Source: Actinomadura macra NBRC 14102
Lineage (GTDB): Bacteria > Actinomycetota > Actinomycetes > Streptosporangiales > Streptosporangiaceae
Assembly: GCF_001552215.1 (NCBI RefSeq)
Contig: NZ_BCQT01000018.1
Coordinates: forward strand, 372,001 to 436,000
Reading direction: 5' to 3'
Length of the DNA stretch: 64,000 bases
This document shows, piece after piece, positions 15,878 through 24,489 of the stretch (the first letter of the stretch is position 1; every line of letters begins with the position of its first letter). Under the pieces are notes generated by a model. It saw only the letters and a list, made by a program, of their open reading frames with translations, was not told the origin of the DNA and did not search any database. Position numbers and translations under genes: made by a program.

Positions 15878-16830
15878 TCACAGCCACCGATCTGGCCGGC
15901 GTGATCGGCATCGTGCCCACGCCGGCCACCCCGGACGCCGAGCGCTGGGACGCCGAGCACACGGTCAACCTGCCCGAGACCGAGCGCATGGTCCGCACGG
16001 TGATCGGTGACGGCATCACGACGCTCATGACCACCGGCACCTTCGGCGAGTGCGCGACCCTCACGGCCGGGGAACTCCAGGAGTTCGTGGACTGTGTCGT
16101 GGCGGCGGCCGGCGACGGGGTCCCGGTGTTCGCCGGGATCACCACGCTCAACACCCGCGACACGATCCACCGCGGCCGCGCCCTCGTCCAGGCCGGGGCC
16201 ACGGGCCTCTTCGTCGGCCGGCCGATGTGGCTGGCGATGGACGACGCGGCGATCGTCCGCTACTACCGGGACATCGCCGAGGCACTGCCCGGCGTCCCGC
16301 TGGTCGTCTACGACAACCCGCCCGCGTTCAAGGGCAAGATCTCGGCCGAGGCGTACGAGCGGCTCGCCGACATTCCCGAGGTCATCGCCGCCAAGCACAC
16401 CGGCGGGCCGGCGCTGGAGCGCGACCTCGTGGCGGTCGCTGGACGCCTGTGCGTGCTCCCCAACGCCCCGGACTGGTATCCCGTCGCACGTGAACATCCC
16501 GATCTGGCGCGCGCCTGCTGGTCGGGGGCGGTGGCCTGCGCGCCGGCGGCGATGGCCGCGCTGGAGACGGCCGTCCTCGGCCGGGACTGGGACCGGGCCG
16601 AGGAGGTCTCGCGGCGTGTCGGCTGGGCGGAGGCGCCGATGTTCGCGGGCGGCGGGCTGGCCGAGTTCGTCAACTACAGCATCCAGCTCGGACACGTCCG
16701 CTTCCAGCACGCCGGGCTGGTGGACATCGGGCCCTGCAGACCGCCGTACCTGGAGGCCCCGGCGGGCTATGTCGCAGGCTCGGTCGAGTGCGGACGGCGC
16801 TGGGCCGCGTTGCAGCGCGAGTTCGGCTGA
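15874..16830 (+). CDS. NahE/PhdJ-like hydratase-aldolase (DapA superfamily)
   Basis: A 318-residue TIM-barrel lyase. Schiff-base Lys is in VIAAKHTGG (K174), the partner Tyr in VVYDNPP (Y146) and the phosphate-loop-like TTGTFGECATLT is at 53-64. These strings, especially GTFGEC, TTLNTRDTI and RPMW, are those of trans-o-hydroxybenzylidenepyruvate and carboxybenzalpyruvate hydratase-aldolases rather than DapA. Such enzymes cut a side chain off a ring-opened aromatic, giving an aromatic aldehyde plus pyruvate. The E1 upstream could use the pyruvate and the aldehyde dehydrogenase at 30492 the aldehyde. The 3' end overlaps the convergent hydrolase gene by 64 bp. Confidence 0.85.
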   Translation: MITATDLAGVIGIVPTPATPDAERWDAEHTVNLPETERMVRTVIGDGITTLMTTGTFGECATLTAGELQEFVDCVVAAAGDGVPVFAGITTLNTRDTIHRGRALVQAGATGLFVGRPMWLAMDDAAIVRYYRDIAEALPGVPLVVYDNPPAFKGKISAEAYERLADIPEVIAAKHTGGPALERDLVAVAGRLCVLPNAPDWYPVAREHPDLARACWSGAVACAPAAMAALETAVLGRDWDRAEEVSRRVGWAEAPMFAGGGLAEFVNYSIQLGHVRFQHAGLVDIGPCRPPYLEAPAGYVAGSVECGRRWAALQREFG

Positions 16831-17675
16831 TCCCGGTGCCGGTCGAGGAATTCCAGGACCGCTTCGTTGAACAGCCGCGGGAACTCCCAGAAGCCCACGT
16901 GCCCGGCCTCCGGCAGGACGACCAGCTCCGCCCGCGCGATGTGCCGGGCGAGCTCCCGCGCCTTCGGCGGTGGCTGGTAGGGATCGGCCCCTCCGGCGAC
17001 CACCAGCGTGGGCACCGACAGCTCGGCCAGTGCCGCGACGGTGCCGGCGCTGGTGAGCGGCTGCGGGACGGCCGGGCGGGGGAGCGAGGTGAGCTCCGCA
17101 TAGCGCCGGGTTCCGGCCGGATCGGCCGCCCGGTAGACCGGGCCGAGCTCCTGAACCGCGGCGGGCAGGTCGTCCCAGCCGGGCGGAAGGGTGCCCGCCC
17201 CGCGGATCCCCGCCAGACTGGAGGCCAGGGTCATCGTCGCGACCCTGGCGGGAAAGCGCAGCGCGTAGTCCACGGCGTACGCGCCGCCCAGCGCGGCGCC
17301 GACGAGGTGCAGCCGCTCCAGCCCGAGCTCGACGCGCAGCGCCTCCAGGTCGTCGGCGCCGGAAGGCGCCGTGGCAGCCGTGTTCTCCGTGTTCTCCGTG
17401 TGCTGTGTGTCAGCCACGGACCGCGGTGTCGTCTCGGACGGCCAGTGCCCGCGCCGGGAGTAGGAGACGGTCCGGTAGCCGCGCGCGGCGAACTTGGCGT
17501 GCTGGTGCGCCCAGACGGCCCCGTTCCCGGTATGCGGATGGAGAAGGACAACCGTGGGGCCGGGCCGCCGTGTGTCCCAGTAGGTCAGCCTGGCATCCGG
17601 CACGGGAAGGTCCGCGCGCACGCCGGAGAACACCGGCTCGGGTACGTGTGTGACCGTATCGCTGGTCGGGGGCAT
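16767..17675 (-). CDS. Alpha/beta-hydrolase-fold protein lacking the nucleophile Ser
   Basis: A 302-residue alpha/beta-hydrolase fold: oxyanion region VVLLHPHTGNGAVW (about 42-55), acid region VVAGGADPY and catalytic His LPEAGHVGFWE near 265. The nucleophile elbow, normally GxSxG, reads HLVGAALGGAY, so Ala stands where Ser is expected. It may therefore be a non-hydrolytic enzyme (for example a lyase or cofactor-free oxygenase) or inactive. It is read leftward from the shared operator at 17698, divergent from the intradiol dioxygenase. A Thr/Glu-rich insertion (NTENTAATAP) lies in the lid region. Confidence 0.75.
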   Translation of the reverse strand: MPPTSDTVTHVPEPVFSGVRADLPVPDARLTYWDTRRPGPTVVLLHPHTGNGAVWAHQHAKFAARGYRTVSYSRRGHWPSETTPRSVADTQHTENTENTAATAPSGADDLEALRVELGLERLHLVGAALGGAYAVDYALRFPARVATMTLASSLAGIRGAGTLPPGWDDLPAAVQELGPVYRAADPAGTRRYAELTSLPRPAVPQPLTSAGTVAALAELSVPTLVVAGGADPYQPPPKARELARHIARAELVVLPEAGHVGFWEFPRLFNEAVLEFLDRHRDQPNSRCNAAQRRPHSTEPAT

Positions 17676-17697
17676 CGTCCGAGACTAGCATACCAAG

Positions 17698-17709
17698 CGA
17701 ACGTTCGAT
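17698..17709 (+). promoter_or_regulatory. CGAACGTTCGAT operator, copy 3 (divergent promoter)
   Basis: CGAACGTTCGAT, holding the perfect palindrome CGAACGTTCG, lies midway between the hydrolase start (17675, leftward) and the dioxygenase start (17728, rightward). One site can control both genes. Confidence 0.75.
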
Positions 17710-17727
17710 CTATTTCGGGAGGTCATC

Positions 17728-18462
17728 GTGGAACGAGAGGTCGCTGTGGCGCAGGAGGACGAGATCGCGGCGGTGCTGCTGGGCCGGTCGCCGCGTACCG
17801 GGCCGACTCCCGGGGCCATCGACGGGCCTTACTGGTTCGACGTCGACCTCCTGCGCACCGACCTGCGGGAGGACCGGCCCGGCCTGGAGACCCGCCTCGT
17901 GCTGCGCGTGCTCGAAATACGCGACGGCGAGGCCGTCCCGGTCCACAACGCGGTGGTCGAGGTCTGGCACTGTGACGCCTTCGGCGTCTACTCCGGCTTC
18001 GAGGAGATCTCCCGCATGGAGATACCCATTCCGATGGGGGACGACGGGCTCCCGGTCGGACCAATGCCAGGCGGGGACGCCGGCCCGTCGGACGGTTCGT
18101 ACAGCCACGGCGAACCGGAGTCCAAGCGTACGGACGACGCCACCTATCTGCGTGGTGCCCAACCCACCGACAGTGCGGGGATCGCCCGTTTCACCACGAT
18201 CTACCCCGGCTGGTACGTGAGCCGCACGTCGCACGTCCACGTCAAGGTCTACCGGGAGCGCCGCAACGTGCTCACCGCCCAGCTCTACCTCGACGACGAG
18301 CTCAGCGACGAGATCCATACGACCGTGGCGCCCTATACCGAGCACGTCGTCCGGGACACCCGCAACGAGACCGACTTCCTCTTCACCCCGGAGTGCCGGC
18401 TGGTGGCCGAGCGTCATGGCGACCGGGTGATCGCGGCGATCGACCTCATCGTCGGCCCCTGA
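17728..18462 (+). CDS. Intradiol ring-cleavage dioxygenase
   Basis: A 244-residue non-haem Fe(III) dioxygenase of the catechol/protocatechuate/hydroxyquinol type. Candidate iron ligands are Tyr88 (FGVYSGF), Tyr159 or Tyr163 (IYPGWY), and His169 and His171 (SHVHVKV). The N-terminal line AIDGPYWFD and the beta-rich PVHNAVVEVWHCDAFG are family hallmarks. No signal peptide is visible, unlike many actinobacterial relatives. GTG 17728 follows GGGAGG at 17717-17722. It would cleave a dihydroxylated ring between the hydroxyls, feeding the enol-lactonase-type hydrolase at 28697. The precise substrate cannot be told. Confidence 0.85.
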   Translation: MEREVAVAQEDEIAAVLLGRSPRTGPTPGAIDGPYWFDVDLLRTDLREDRPGLETRLVLRVLEIRDGEAVPVHNAVVEVWHCDAFGVYSGFEEISRMEIPIPMGDDGLPVGPMPGGDAGPSDGSYSHGEPESKRTDDATYLRGAQPTDSAGIARFTTIYPGWYVSRTSHVHVKVYRERRNVLTAQLYLDDELSDEIHTTVAPYTEHVVRDTRNETDFLFTPECRLVAERHGDRVIAAIDLIVGP

Positions 18463-18512
18463 GGTCGTCCTCGGATGTTGACCAGCACGAATAACAGGTT
18501 CTACACTCAGAT

Positions 18513-18524
18513 CGAACGATCGAT
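18513..18524 (+). promoter_or_regulatory. CGAACGATCGAT operator, copy 4 (before the acyl-CoA dehydrogenase operon)
   Basis: CGAACGATCGAT in the 85-bp gap between the dioxygenase and acyl-CoA dehydrogenase genes, 23 bp before the ATG at 18548. This marks the start of a new transcript that continues to the Rieske alpha gene at 26539. Confidence 0.75.
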
Positions 18525-18547
18525 CGGTTAGCTAGCCGAGGAGGACC

Positions 18548-19699
18548 ATGGACTTCGCAGTTCCGGCGGAGCTTCGCGAGCTCGTCGACCGCACCCGGCG
18601 GTTCCGGCTCGAGGAGCTGGCACCGCTGGAGGCGGCTTTCCTGGAGGCGGGCACGCTCGACAACGCGAGCCGGCGCGACCTCCAGGAAAGCGCCAGGAAG
18701 CGCGGCCTGTGGGGCGTGGACGTCGCGCCGGAGTTCGGCGGGCTCGGCCACGGCCACCTCGGGCTGTGCCTGACGATCGAGGAGCTCTACCGCTCCCCGC
18801 TGCGGCTGGAGTTCGGCGGCAGCCCGGAGCCGTGCCTGTTCCTGGCCGACGACGACCAGCGCGAACGCTTTCTCCGCCCCGTCCTCGATGGCGCCAAGCA
18901 GAGCTGCTTCGCCTTCAGTGAACCGCAGGCGGGCTCGGACTTCGGCCACCTGGAGACGGTGATCGACGACCCGGGTGGCGACTTCGTCCGTGTCACCGGG
19001 CGCAAGATGTTCATCGGGCTCGCCGACGTCGCCGACTTCGTGATCCTGTTCGCGACCACCGACCCGGCGGCCGGCGCGCACGGGGTCACGTGCCTGCTGG
19101 TCGAGAGCGGGTCGCCCGGCTACGAGATCGTCCGTCCGATGCCGACCATGGGCGACGACTGGCTGCCGTTCGAGCTGGCCTTCCATGACTGCGCGGTGCC
19201 GATGAAAAACATCCTCGGCGGGTGGAACGCGGGTTTCGCGGTGGCCGCCGGGCAGCTCACGCACGGGCGGCTCAAGATCGCCGCGATCGCGCTCGGGATC
19301 GCCCAGCGGGCCCTCGACGAGGCGGTCGCGTGGGCGAAGGAGCGCACCACCTGGGGCAAGCCGATCGCCACCCGGCAGGGCGTGCAGTGGATGCTCGCCG
19401 ACTCGCTGGTCGAGCTGGAGGCGGCCCGGCTGCTGGTCCACCGGGCGGCCTGGCTCGCCGACACCGGGCAGCCGATCCAGAACGAGGCGTTCATGGCCAA
19501 GCTGGCCGCGACCGAGATGGCCAACCGGGTCACCGACCGGTGCCTTCAGGTCCTCGGCGGCCGCGGCTACCTGCTCGACTCGCCCGTCCAGAGCCTCTAC
19601 CGGCAGGCCAGGCTGTGGCGGATCGGGCATGGCACCTCCGAGATCCACCGCTGGATGATCGCGCGCAACATGCTCGGTCTCAGCGCCCGGGACGACTGA
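18548..19699 (+). CDS. Acyl-CoA dehydrogenase
   Basis: A 383-residue flavoprotein of the acyl-CoA dehydrogenase family. It has the helical N-domain, then FAFSEPQAGSDFG (about 120-132, substrate/FAD loop) and the C-terminal helical domain with QVLGGRGYL and LWRIGHGTSEIHR. The ATG is preceded by GAGGAGG. It probably introduces a double bond in a CoA-activated intermediate produced by the CoA ligase next to it, with hydration by the hotdog proteins downstream. It overlaps the ligase gene by one base. Confidence 0.9.
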   Translation: MDFAVPAELRELVDRTRRFRLEELAPLEAAFLEAGTLDNASRRDLQESARKRGLWGVDVAPEFGGLGHGHLGLCLTIEELYRSPLRLEFGGSPEPCLFLADDDQRERFLRPVLDGAKQSCFAFSEPQAGSDFGHLETVIDDPGGDFVRVTGRKMFIGLADVADFVILFATTDPAAGAHGVTCLLVESGSPGYEIVRPMPTMGDDWLPFELAFHDCAVPMKNILGGWNAGFAVAAGQLTHGRLKIAAIALGIAQRALDEAVAWAKERTTWGKPIATRQGVQWMLADSLVELEAARLLVHRAAWLADTGQPIQNEAFMAKLAATEMANRVTDRCLQVLGGRGYLLDSPVQSLYRQARLWRIGHGTSEIHRWMIARNMLGLSARDD

Positions 19700-21234
19700 T
19701 GCTGGACATGCTCGGCCACCGGACCCTCACCGACCTGCTTGCGGAGCGGGTGGCACGGTATCCGGACAAGCCATGGCTGATCTGCGAGAACGACGTCGGT
19801 GAGGTCACCCGGTACTCCTACGCGCGGTTCGCCGAGGAGACCCGCGCCGTGGCCGGAGGGCTGCGCGACCTCGGGATCGTCGCCGGCGACCGGGTCGCGC
19901 TGGCGCTCGGCAACTCGCCGGAGTTCGTCGTCGCCTACTTCGCGGTGATCAGGATCGGGGCCGTCGTGGTCCCGTGCAACGTCCGCGACCATCCCGCCGA
20001 GATCGCGTACGTGATCGAGCGGGCGGGTGCCCGGCTGCTGATCGGCAGCGACGCCATGCTCGAACGCCTCGCGGACGTCCTGCCCGGCACCGACCAGCTC
20101 CTGCGTGTCGGCCGCTGGGCCTGGGACGGGCTTCGCACGGCGAAACCCTGGGACGGACGAGCAGAGGCCGGTGACGAGGATCCGGTACAGATCCTCTTCA
20201 CCTCCGGCACCACGTCCCGCCCGAAGGGCGTGCTGATCACCCACGCCAACTGCATCTTCGCCGGCGAGATGGTGGTCCGCTCCTACCTGCTCGACGACAC
20301 CGACCGCCTGCTGACAGCGCTGCCGCTGTACCACCTCAACGCGCAGGCGCTGTCGATGCTGGCGGCGCTGACCGCCGGCGGGACGCTGATCGTGCTGGAG
20401 AGCTATCACGCGTCGGCGTTCTGGGCGCGGATCCGCGAGTACGACGCGACCCAGACGAGCCTGGTGGGAATGCTCGTGCGGACCTTGCTCGCCCAGCCGC
20501 CCGCCGCGACGGACCGGCGGCACCGGCTGCGCCGGGTCCCCTTCGCGCTCAACGTCACCGATGAGGAGCGCGCGGCGTTCGAGGAGCGCTTCGCGGTCGA
20601 GCTGATCAACGGCTACGGGCTCTCGGAGGCCGTGGCGGGGGTGTCGGTGTGCCCGGTCAGCGGGCCCAAGCGCTGGCCGTCCATCGGGCTCCCCGCGATG
20701 GAGCGCCGCGTCCGGCTGGTCCGCGACGACGGCGAGGAGGCGGGCCCCGGCGAGGTCGGGGAGATCGAGGTGCACGGTGTCCCCGGCCGCACGCTCATGC
20801 TGGGCTATTACCTCGATCCCGGGGCCACCGCGGCGGCGATGAGCGACGGATGGCTGCGCACCGGCGACTACGCGACGGCCGACGCCGCGGGCTATCTCTA
20901 CTTCTTCGACCGGAAGAAGGACGTCATCAAGCGGGCGGGGGAGAGCATCTCGGCCAGCGAGGTGGAGGCGGTCCTCGCCGGGCATCCGCAGGTCGCGCGG
21001 GCCGCCGTCGTCGGCGTGCCCGATCCGATCCGCGACGAGGCGGTGATGGCGGTGCTCGAACCGGTGCCCGGCGCCGCGCCGGACGAGGCCGAACTGCTCG
21101 CCTACTGCCGGCAGCGGCTCGCCTCCTACAAGGTGCCCTCGATCGTCGAGTTCCGCGCGGAGTTGCCGCTGACCACGGTCGGCAAGATCGACAAGCGGCT
21201 GCTGCGCGCCGATGCCAGGAAGAGGCCATCGTGA
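19699..21234 (+). CDS. Acyl-CoA ligase (ANL superfamily)
   Basis: A 511-residue AMP-forming acid:CoA ligase. The P-loop-like motif is ILFTSGTTSRPKGVLITH (about 166-183), the A5 motif NGYGLSEAVAGVS, the hinge motif YFFDRKKDVIKRAGESIS and the C-terminal catalytic Lys in TTVGKIDKRLL. It resembles the carnitine-CoA/cyclohexanecarboxylate-type ligases in general pattern. ATG 19699 overlaps the preceding TGA. Expected role: activating a catabolic carboxylic acid for the acyl-CoA dehydrogenase and hotdog proteins. The acid is not known. Confidence 0.9.
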   Translation: MLDMLGHRTLTDLLAERVARYPDKPWLICENDVGEVTRYSYARFAEETRAVAGGLRDLGIVAGDRVALALGNSPEFVVAYFAVIRIGAVVVPCNVRDHPAEIAYVIERAGARLLIGSDAMLERLADVLPGTDQLLRVGRWAWDGLRTAKPWDGRAEAGDEDPVQILFTSGTTSRPKGVLITHANCIFAGEMVVRSYLLDDTDRLLTALPLYHLNAQALSMLAALTAGGTLIVLESYHASAFWARIREYDATQTSLVGMLVRTLLAQPPAATDRRHRLRRVPFALNVTDEERAAFEERFAVELINGYGLSEAVAGVSVCPVSGPKRWPSIGLPAMERRVRLVRDDGEEAGPGEVGEIEVHGVPGRTLMLGYYLDPGATAAAMSDGWLRTGDYATADAAGYLYFFDRKKDVIKRAGESISASEVEAVLAGHPQVARAAVVGVPDPIRDEAVMAVLEPVPGAAPDEAELLAYCRQRLASYKVPSIVEFRAELPLTTVGKIDKRLLRADARKRPS

Positions 21235-21701
21235 CCGACCTCACCGCGGCCTACGAGCGACTACGCGCCATGATCGGCACCTCCGGGCCGCCCACCAGCG
21301 GACGCGTGGACCGGCGTGACTTCGTACGGTTCGCGCTCGCAGCCGACGACCCGAATCCCATCCGTCAGGACATCGCGCCGCCGATCTTCGTGTCCTCCGT
21401 CCAGGAGTGGGGGACCGGAAAGCCGATGGCGGCGCTGCGCGCGGACGGCACCGGCAGCGAACGGACGGGCTGGCTGCCGCTCGACGGGCTTCGGCTCATG
21501 GGCGGCGGCCAGGATCTCGACCTGCACGAGCCGGTCCTCGACGGCACCGAGCTGACGATCTCCTGCACGCTGGAGGACGTCTCCCTCAAGCAGGGCCGTT
21601 CCGGCGCATTCCTGTTGTTGTCGCTGGTCACGACCTATCGCAAGCCGGACGGCACCGCCGTGGTGACGTGCCGGGAGACTCCGATCGCGAGGGCGGCGTG
21701 A
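21231..21701 (+). CDS. MaoC-like hotdog protein (FAS1-type dehydratase N-domain)
   Basis: A 156-residue hotdog-fold protein starting VTDLTAAYERLRAMIG. The pattern matches MaoC_dehydrat_N (FVRFALAADDPNPI, PPIFVSS, LHEPVLDGTELT). These proteins usually lack the catalytic Asp-His and pair with a second hotdog subunit. That partner is the next gene (21706). GTG 21231 overlaps the ligase stop by 4 bp. Together they would form a heteromeric enoyl-CoA hydratase. Confidence 0.75.
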   Translation: MTDLTAAYERLRAMIGTSGPPTSGRVDRRDFVRFALAADDPNPIRQDIAPPIFVSSVQEWGTGKPMAALRADGTGSERTGWLPLDGLRLMGGGQDLDLHEPVLDGTELTISCTLEDVSLKQGRSGAFLLLSLVTTYRKPDGTAVVTCRETPIARAA

Positions 21702-21705
21702 CACC

Positions 21706-22146
21706 GTGGACATCCCCCCTGAGCTCACCGAGATCGCGCCCGTCGAACGGGTGGCGACCCATCTCCAGGCATTCCTGTTCAGCGCGGCGACCTGGAACCC
21801 CCACCGCATCCACTACGACCGCGACTACGCCAGGAGTGAGGGCCACCCCGACATCCTGGTCCAGGCCCATCTGCACGCCTGCTTCCTGAGCCAGGCCCTG
21901 CTCAGCACCGTCGGCGACGAGGCCCGGCTGGTGCGCTTCGGCTGGCGGAACCGGGCCATCGCCTGCCCCGGCCAGCGGCTGCTGATCAGCGGCCGGGCCG
22001 TCGCGGCGGAGCCGGCCGACGCGGGCCTGCGCATCGACTACGAGCTGGAGGAACGTCACGAGTCCGGTGACGTCGCCGTGGTCGCCTGGGCCGGCGTCGT
22101 CGTCCCCTGGCCGTCGGACGAAGCCGATGAGAGGAGAACGTCATGA
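21706..22146 (+). CDS. MaoC-like hotdog hydratase subunit
   Basis: A 146-residue hotdog-fold protein. The hydratase-2 style motif is FLFSAATWNPHRIHYDRDYA (about 26-45), where the usual Asp is Asn and the His is kept. GHPDILVQAHLHACFLSQ forms the long central helix. The catalytic-motif subunit pairs with the preceding non-catalytic one (inference from order). It ends with an ATGA overlap with the cupin gene. Confidence 0.75.
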   Translation: MDIPPELTEIAPVERVATHLQAFLFSAATWNPHRIHYDRDYARSEGHPDILVQAHLHACFLSQALLSTVGDEARLVRFGWRNRAIACPGQRLLISGRAVAAEPADAGLRIDYELEERHESGDVAVVAWAGVVVPWPSDEADERRTS

Positions 22147-23261
22147 ACGTCGCGCAGAAGCGCCGCGCCACGGTGCCCGAGCACGTCAGGAAGGCCATGG
22201 CCGCCGCGCACGTCGTACCGCTGTGGGAGAGCCCGACCGCCCACCAGACCGACCGGGCGGGCGAGCAGGCCCACCTGTGGCCGTGGCGCGAGCTCGCCCC
22301 GGTGCTCGCGGAGGTGGCGGCGATCGCCTCCCCCGAGGTCGTCGAGCGGCGGGTGCTGTCCCTGGTCAACCCGAAGTCCACCAGCCCCGAGGACGAGGCG
22401 ACCACGGGCCTGGTCAGCGCCACGCTACAGATGTTGCTGCCGGGCGAGCGGGCACGTCCGCACCGCCACTCGATGAACGCGCTGCGCTTCGTCCTGGAGG
22501 CGTCGGGAGCGGCCACCATCGTCGACGGCAAGGTCTGCCCGATGGAGCGCGGCGACCTCATCATCACGCCGGCCTGGTGCTGGCACGAGCACGTCTCCGA
22601 CGGGACGAGGCGGTCTCCTGTGGGAGGGCGACCCCCCACGCCCCCCGGAACGGCTCGGACGGTGTGGGTGGACGTCCTCGACGTCGCGCTGCACCTGGCG
22701 CTCGGTACCGACGAGTTCCAGCCCGGCCCGATCGTCGGGGCTCCCACGCACCCGGCCGACGCGGCGTACGCCGTCGCGAACGTCGCGCCCTGCCAGGAGG
22801 ATCTCGCCGAGGCGGCCGCGCGGCCGCACTCCCCGGTCTTCCGCTACCCGCTGGGCGACGTCGTGCGGGCGCTGGAGCACGCGCCCGCGGCCCCCGACGG
22901 GTCGCGGCGGGTCCGGTACGTCAACCCGCTGACGGGCGGCCCGACGATGTCGATGCTGGACTGCACGATGCTCCAGGTCGACTCCGAGGAGCTCACGGTC
23001 CCGATCCAGTCGACCGCCAGCACCGTCTGCGTCCCGATCGAGGGCTCCGGGGAGTCGGTCATCGGCGGGCGCCGCATCTCCTGGACGGCCAACGACGTGT
23101 TCACGATCCCGTCCCGGTCGCCCGCCGCGCACCGCGCGACCGGCGGCCCGGCGCGCATCTTCCAGGTCAGCAACCGCGAGGTCTACGAGCGGCTGGGGCT
23201 GCTGAGCGAGTCGCAGGGCGAGCCCGCGAGCGGGTCACATGGCGAGCTCGGCGGGCGCTGA
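22143..23261 (+). CDS. Bicupin ring-cleavage dioxygenase (gentisate / 1-hydroxy-2-naphthoate type)
   Basis: A 372-residue bicupin. The first cupin carries metal ligands His107 and His109 (RPHRHSMNALRFVLE) and His148/His150 (CWHEH). The second cupin lies around TVPIQSTASTVCVPIEGSGE. This is the layout of gentisate 1,2-dioxygenase and of 1-hydroxy-2-naphthoate dioxygenase (PhdI). With a PhdJ/NahE-like aldolase in the same regulon, the PhdI-like reaction is attractive; with the Rieske hydroxylase beside it, gentisate is equally possible. Residues about 155-170 (Pro/Gly/Arg-rich) form an extra loop from a GC-rich 38-bp stretch. The start overlaps the upstream stop. Confidence 0.8.
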   Translation: MNVAQKRRATVPEHVRKAMAAAHVVPLWESPTAHQTDRAGEQAHLWPWRELAPVLAEVAAIASPEVVERRVLSLVNPKSTSPEDEATTGLVSATLQMLLPGERARPHRHSMNALRFVLEASGAATIVDGKVCPMERGDLIITPAWCWHEHVSDGTRRSPVGGRPPTPPGTARTVWVDVLDVALHLALGTDEFQPGPIVGAPTHPADAAYAVANVAPCQEDLAEAAARPHSPVFRYPLGDVVRALEHAPAAPDGSRRVRYVNPLTGGPTMSMLDCTMLQVDSEELTVPIQSTASTVCVPIEGSGESVIGGRRISWTANDVFTIPSRSPAAHRATGGPARIFQVSNREVYERLGLLSESQGEPASGSHGELGGR

Positions 23262-24489
23262 GGAGCGGCTCGTCGTGGTGGGGGCCGGCCAGGCCGGCGG
23301 CTGGGTCGCGGTGAGCCTGCGCGAGCACGGCTACCGCGGGACCATCACGCTGATCGGCGACGAGGCGTACCCACCCTACGAGCGGCCCCCGCTGTCCAAG
23401 GAGTTCCTGTCCGAGCCGGTGCCGGCGGAGCGGATGGCCATCAAGGCGGCGTCGTTCTACCAGGACGCCGGCATCGAGTTGCGGCTCGGCCAGCAGGTCA
23501 CCCGGCTCGACCGGCATCGGCGCACCCTGTCGCTGCGCGGCGGCGGCGAGACCCGCTACGACCGGCTGGTCCTCACGACGGGTGCGCGGCCGCGCCGGCT
23601 GTCGGTGCCGGGCGGGGCCGCCGAGCGCGTGCTCTACCTGCGCGGCATCCCCGACGCCGAACGGTTGCGCGACGCCCTGGCGGACGGCCGGCGGCTGATC
23701 GTCGTCGGTGGCGGCCTGATCGGCATGGAGGTCGCGGCCGCGGCCGCCCGGCGGGGCCTGGAAGTGACCGTGCTGGAACAGGCCGCACGGCTCATGGAAC
23801 GCGTCCTGCCGGCTCAGATCAGCGACCATCTCGCGCAGGTGCACACCGCCCACGGTGTCCACCTGCGGGTCGGGGCCGAGATCCGGCGAATCGAGACGGG
23901 CCCCCGCGACGTCCGCGTCCACCTCGGGGACGGAAGCGTCGCCACCGCCGACCACATCGTCGCGGGTATCGGGGCCGTGCCCAACGACGAACTGGCCGCG
24001 GCGGCCGGCATCGCGGTCGGGGACGGCGTCCTCGTGGACGAGTTCGGCGCCACCAGCGACCCCCACGTGTACGCCGCAGGCGACGTGGCCCGGTTCCACC
24101 ATCCGCCACTCGGGCGCGGGATCCGTCTCGAGTCGTGGCACAACGCCCAGAACCAGGCGATCGCGGTCGGTCGCGGCATCGCCGGCGACCGGCGGCCCTA
24201 CGACGAGGTGCCGTGGTTCTGGAGCGACCAGTACGACGTCAACGTGCAGATCGCCGGTGCGGCGCAGGGGTGGCCCGACCCGGTGTGCCGCCGGGACCCG
24301 CGGGGGCGCGGCTTCACCGTCCTGGCACTGCGCGATGGCGTGCCGGTCGCCGCGGCGACCGTGGACCAGCCCCGGGAGATGCGCGCCGCCCGGACGCTCC
24401 TCGCCCGCGGCCGGCCGATCGACCGCGCTGCCCTGGCCGACCCGGCGGTTCCCCTGGCGGCGCTGGTGAGGAGTGACCGTGACCGATGA
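23239..24489 (+). CDS. NAD(P)H:ferredoxin reductase of the Rieske oxygenase system
   Basis: A 416-residue FAD enzyme with the FAD site VVVGAGQAGGWVAV (near 11), PPYERPPLSKEF, the NAD(P) site IVVGGGLIGMEVAAAAARRG (about 154-173) and the second FAD motif VYAAGDVARF. Its C-terminal reductase domain ends the protein. It is the class III-type ferredoxin reductase that passes electrons to the Rieske ferredoxin encoded immediately downstream (17-bp overlap). It overlaps the cupin gene by 23 bp. Confidence 0.9.
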   Translation: MASSAGAEERLVVVGAGQAGGWVAVSLREHGYRGTITLIGDEAYPPYERPPLSKEFLSEPVPAERMAIKAASFYQDAGIELRLGQQVTRLDRHRRTLSLRGGGETRYDRLVLTTGARPRRLSVPGGAAERVLYLRGIPDAERLRDALADGRRLIVVGGGLIGMEVAAAAARRGLEVTVLEQAARLMERVLPAQISDHLAQVHTAHGVHLRVGAEIRRIETGPRDVRVHLGDGSVATADHIVAGIGAVPNDELAAAAGIAVGDGVLVDEFGATSDPHVYAAGDVARFHHPPLGRGIRLESWHNAQNQAIAVGRGIAGDRRPYDEVPWFWSDQYDVNVQIAGAAQGWPDPVCRRDPRGRGFTVLALRDGVPVAAATVDQPREMRAARTLLARGRPIDRAALADPAVPLAALVRSDRDR

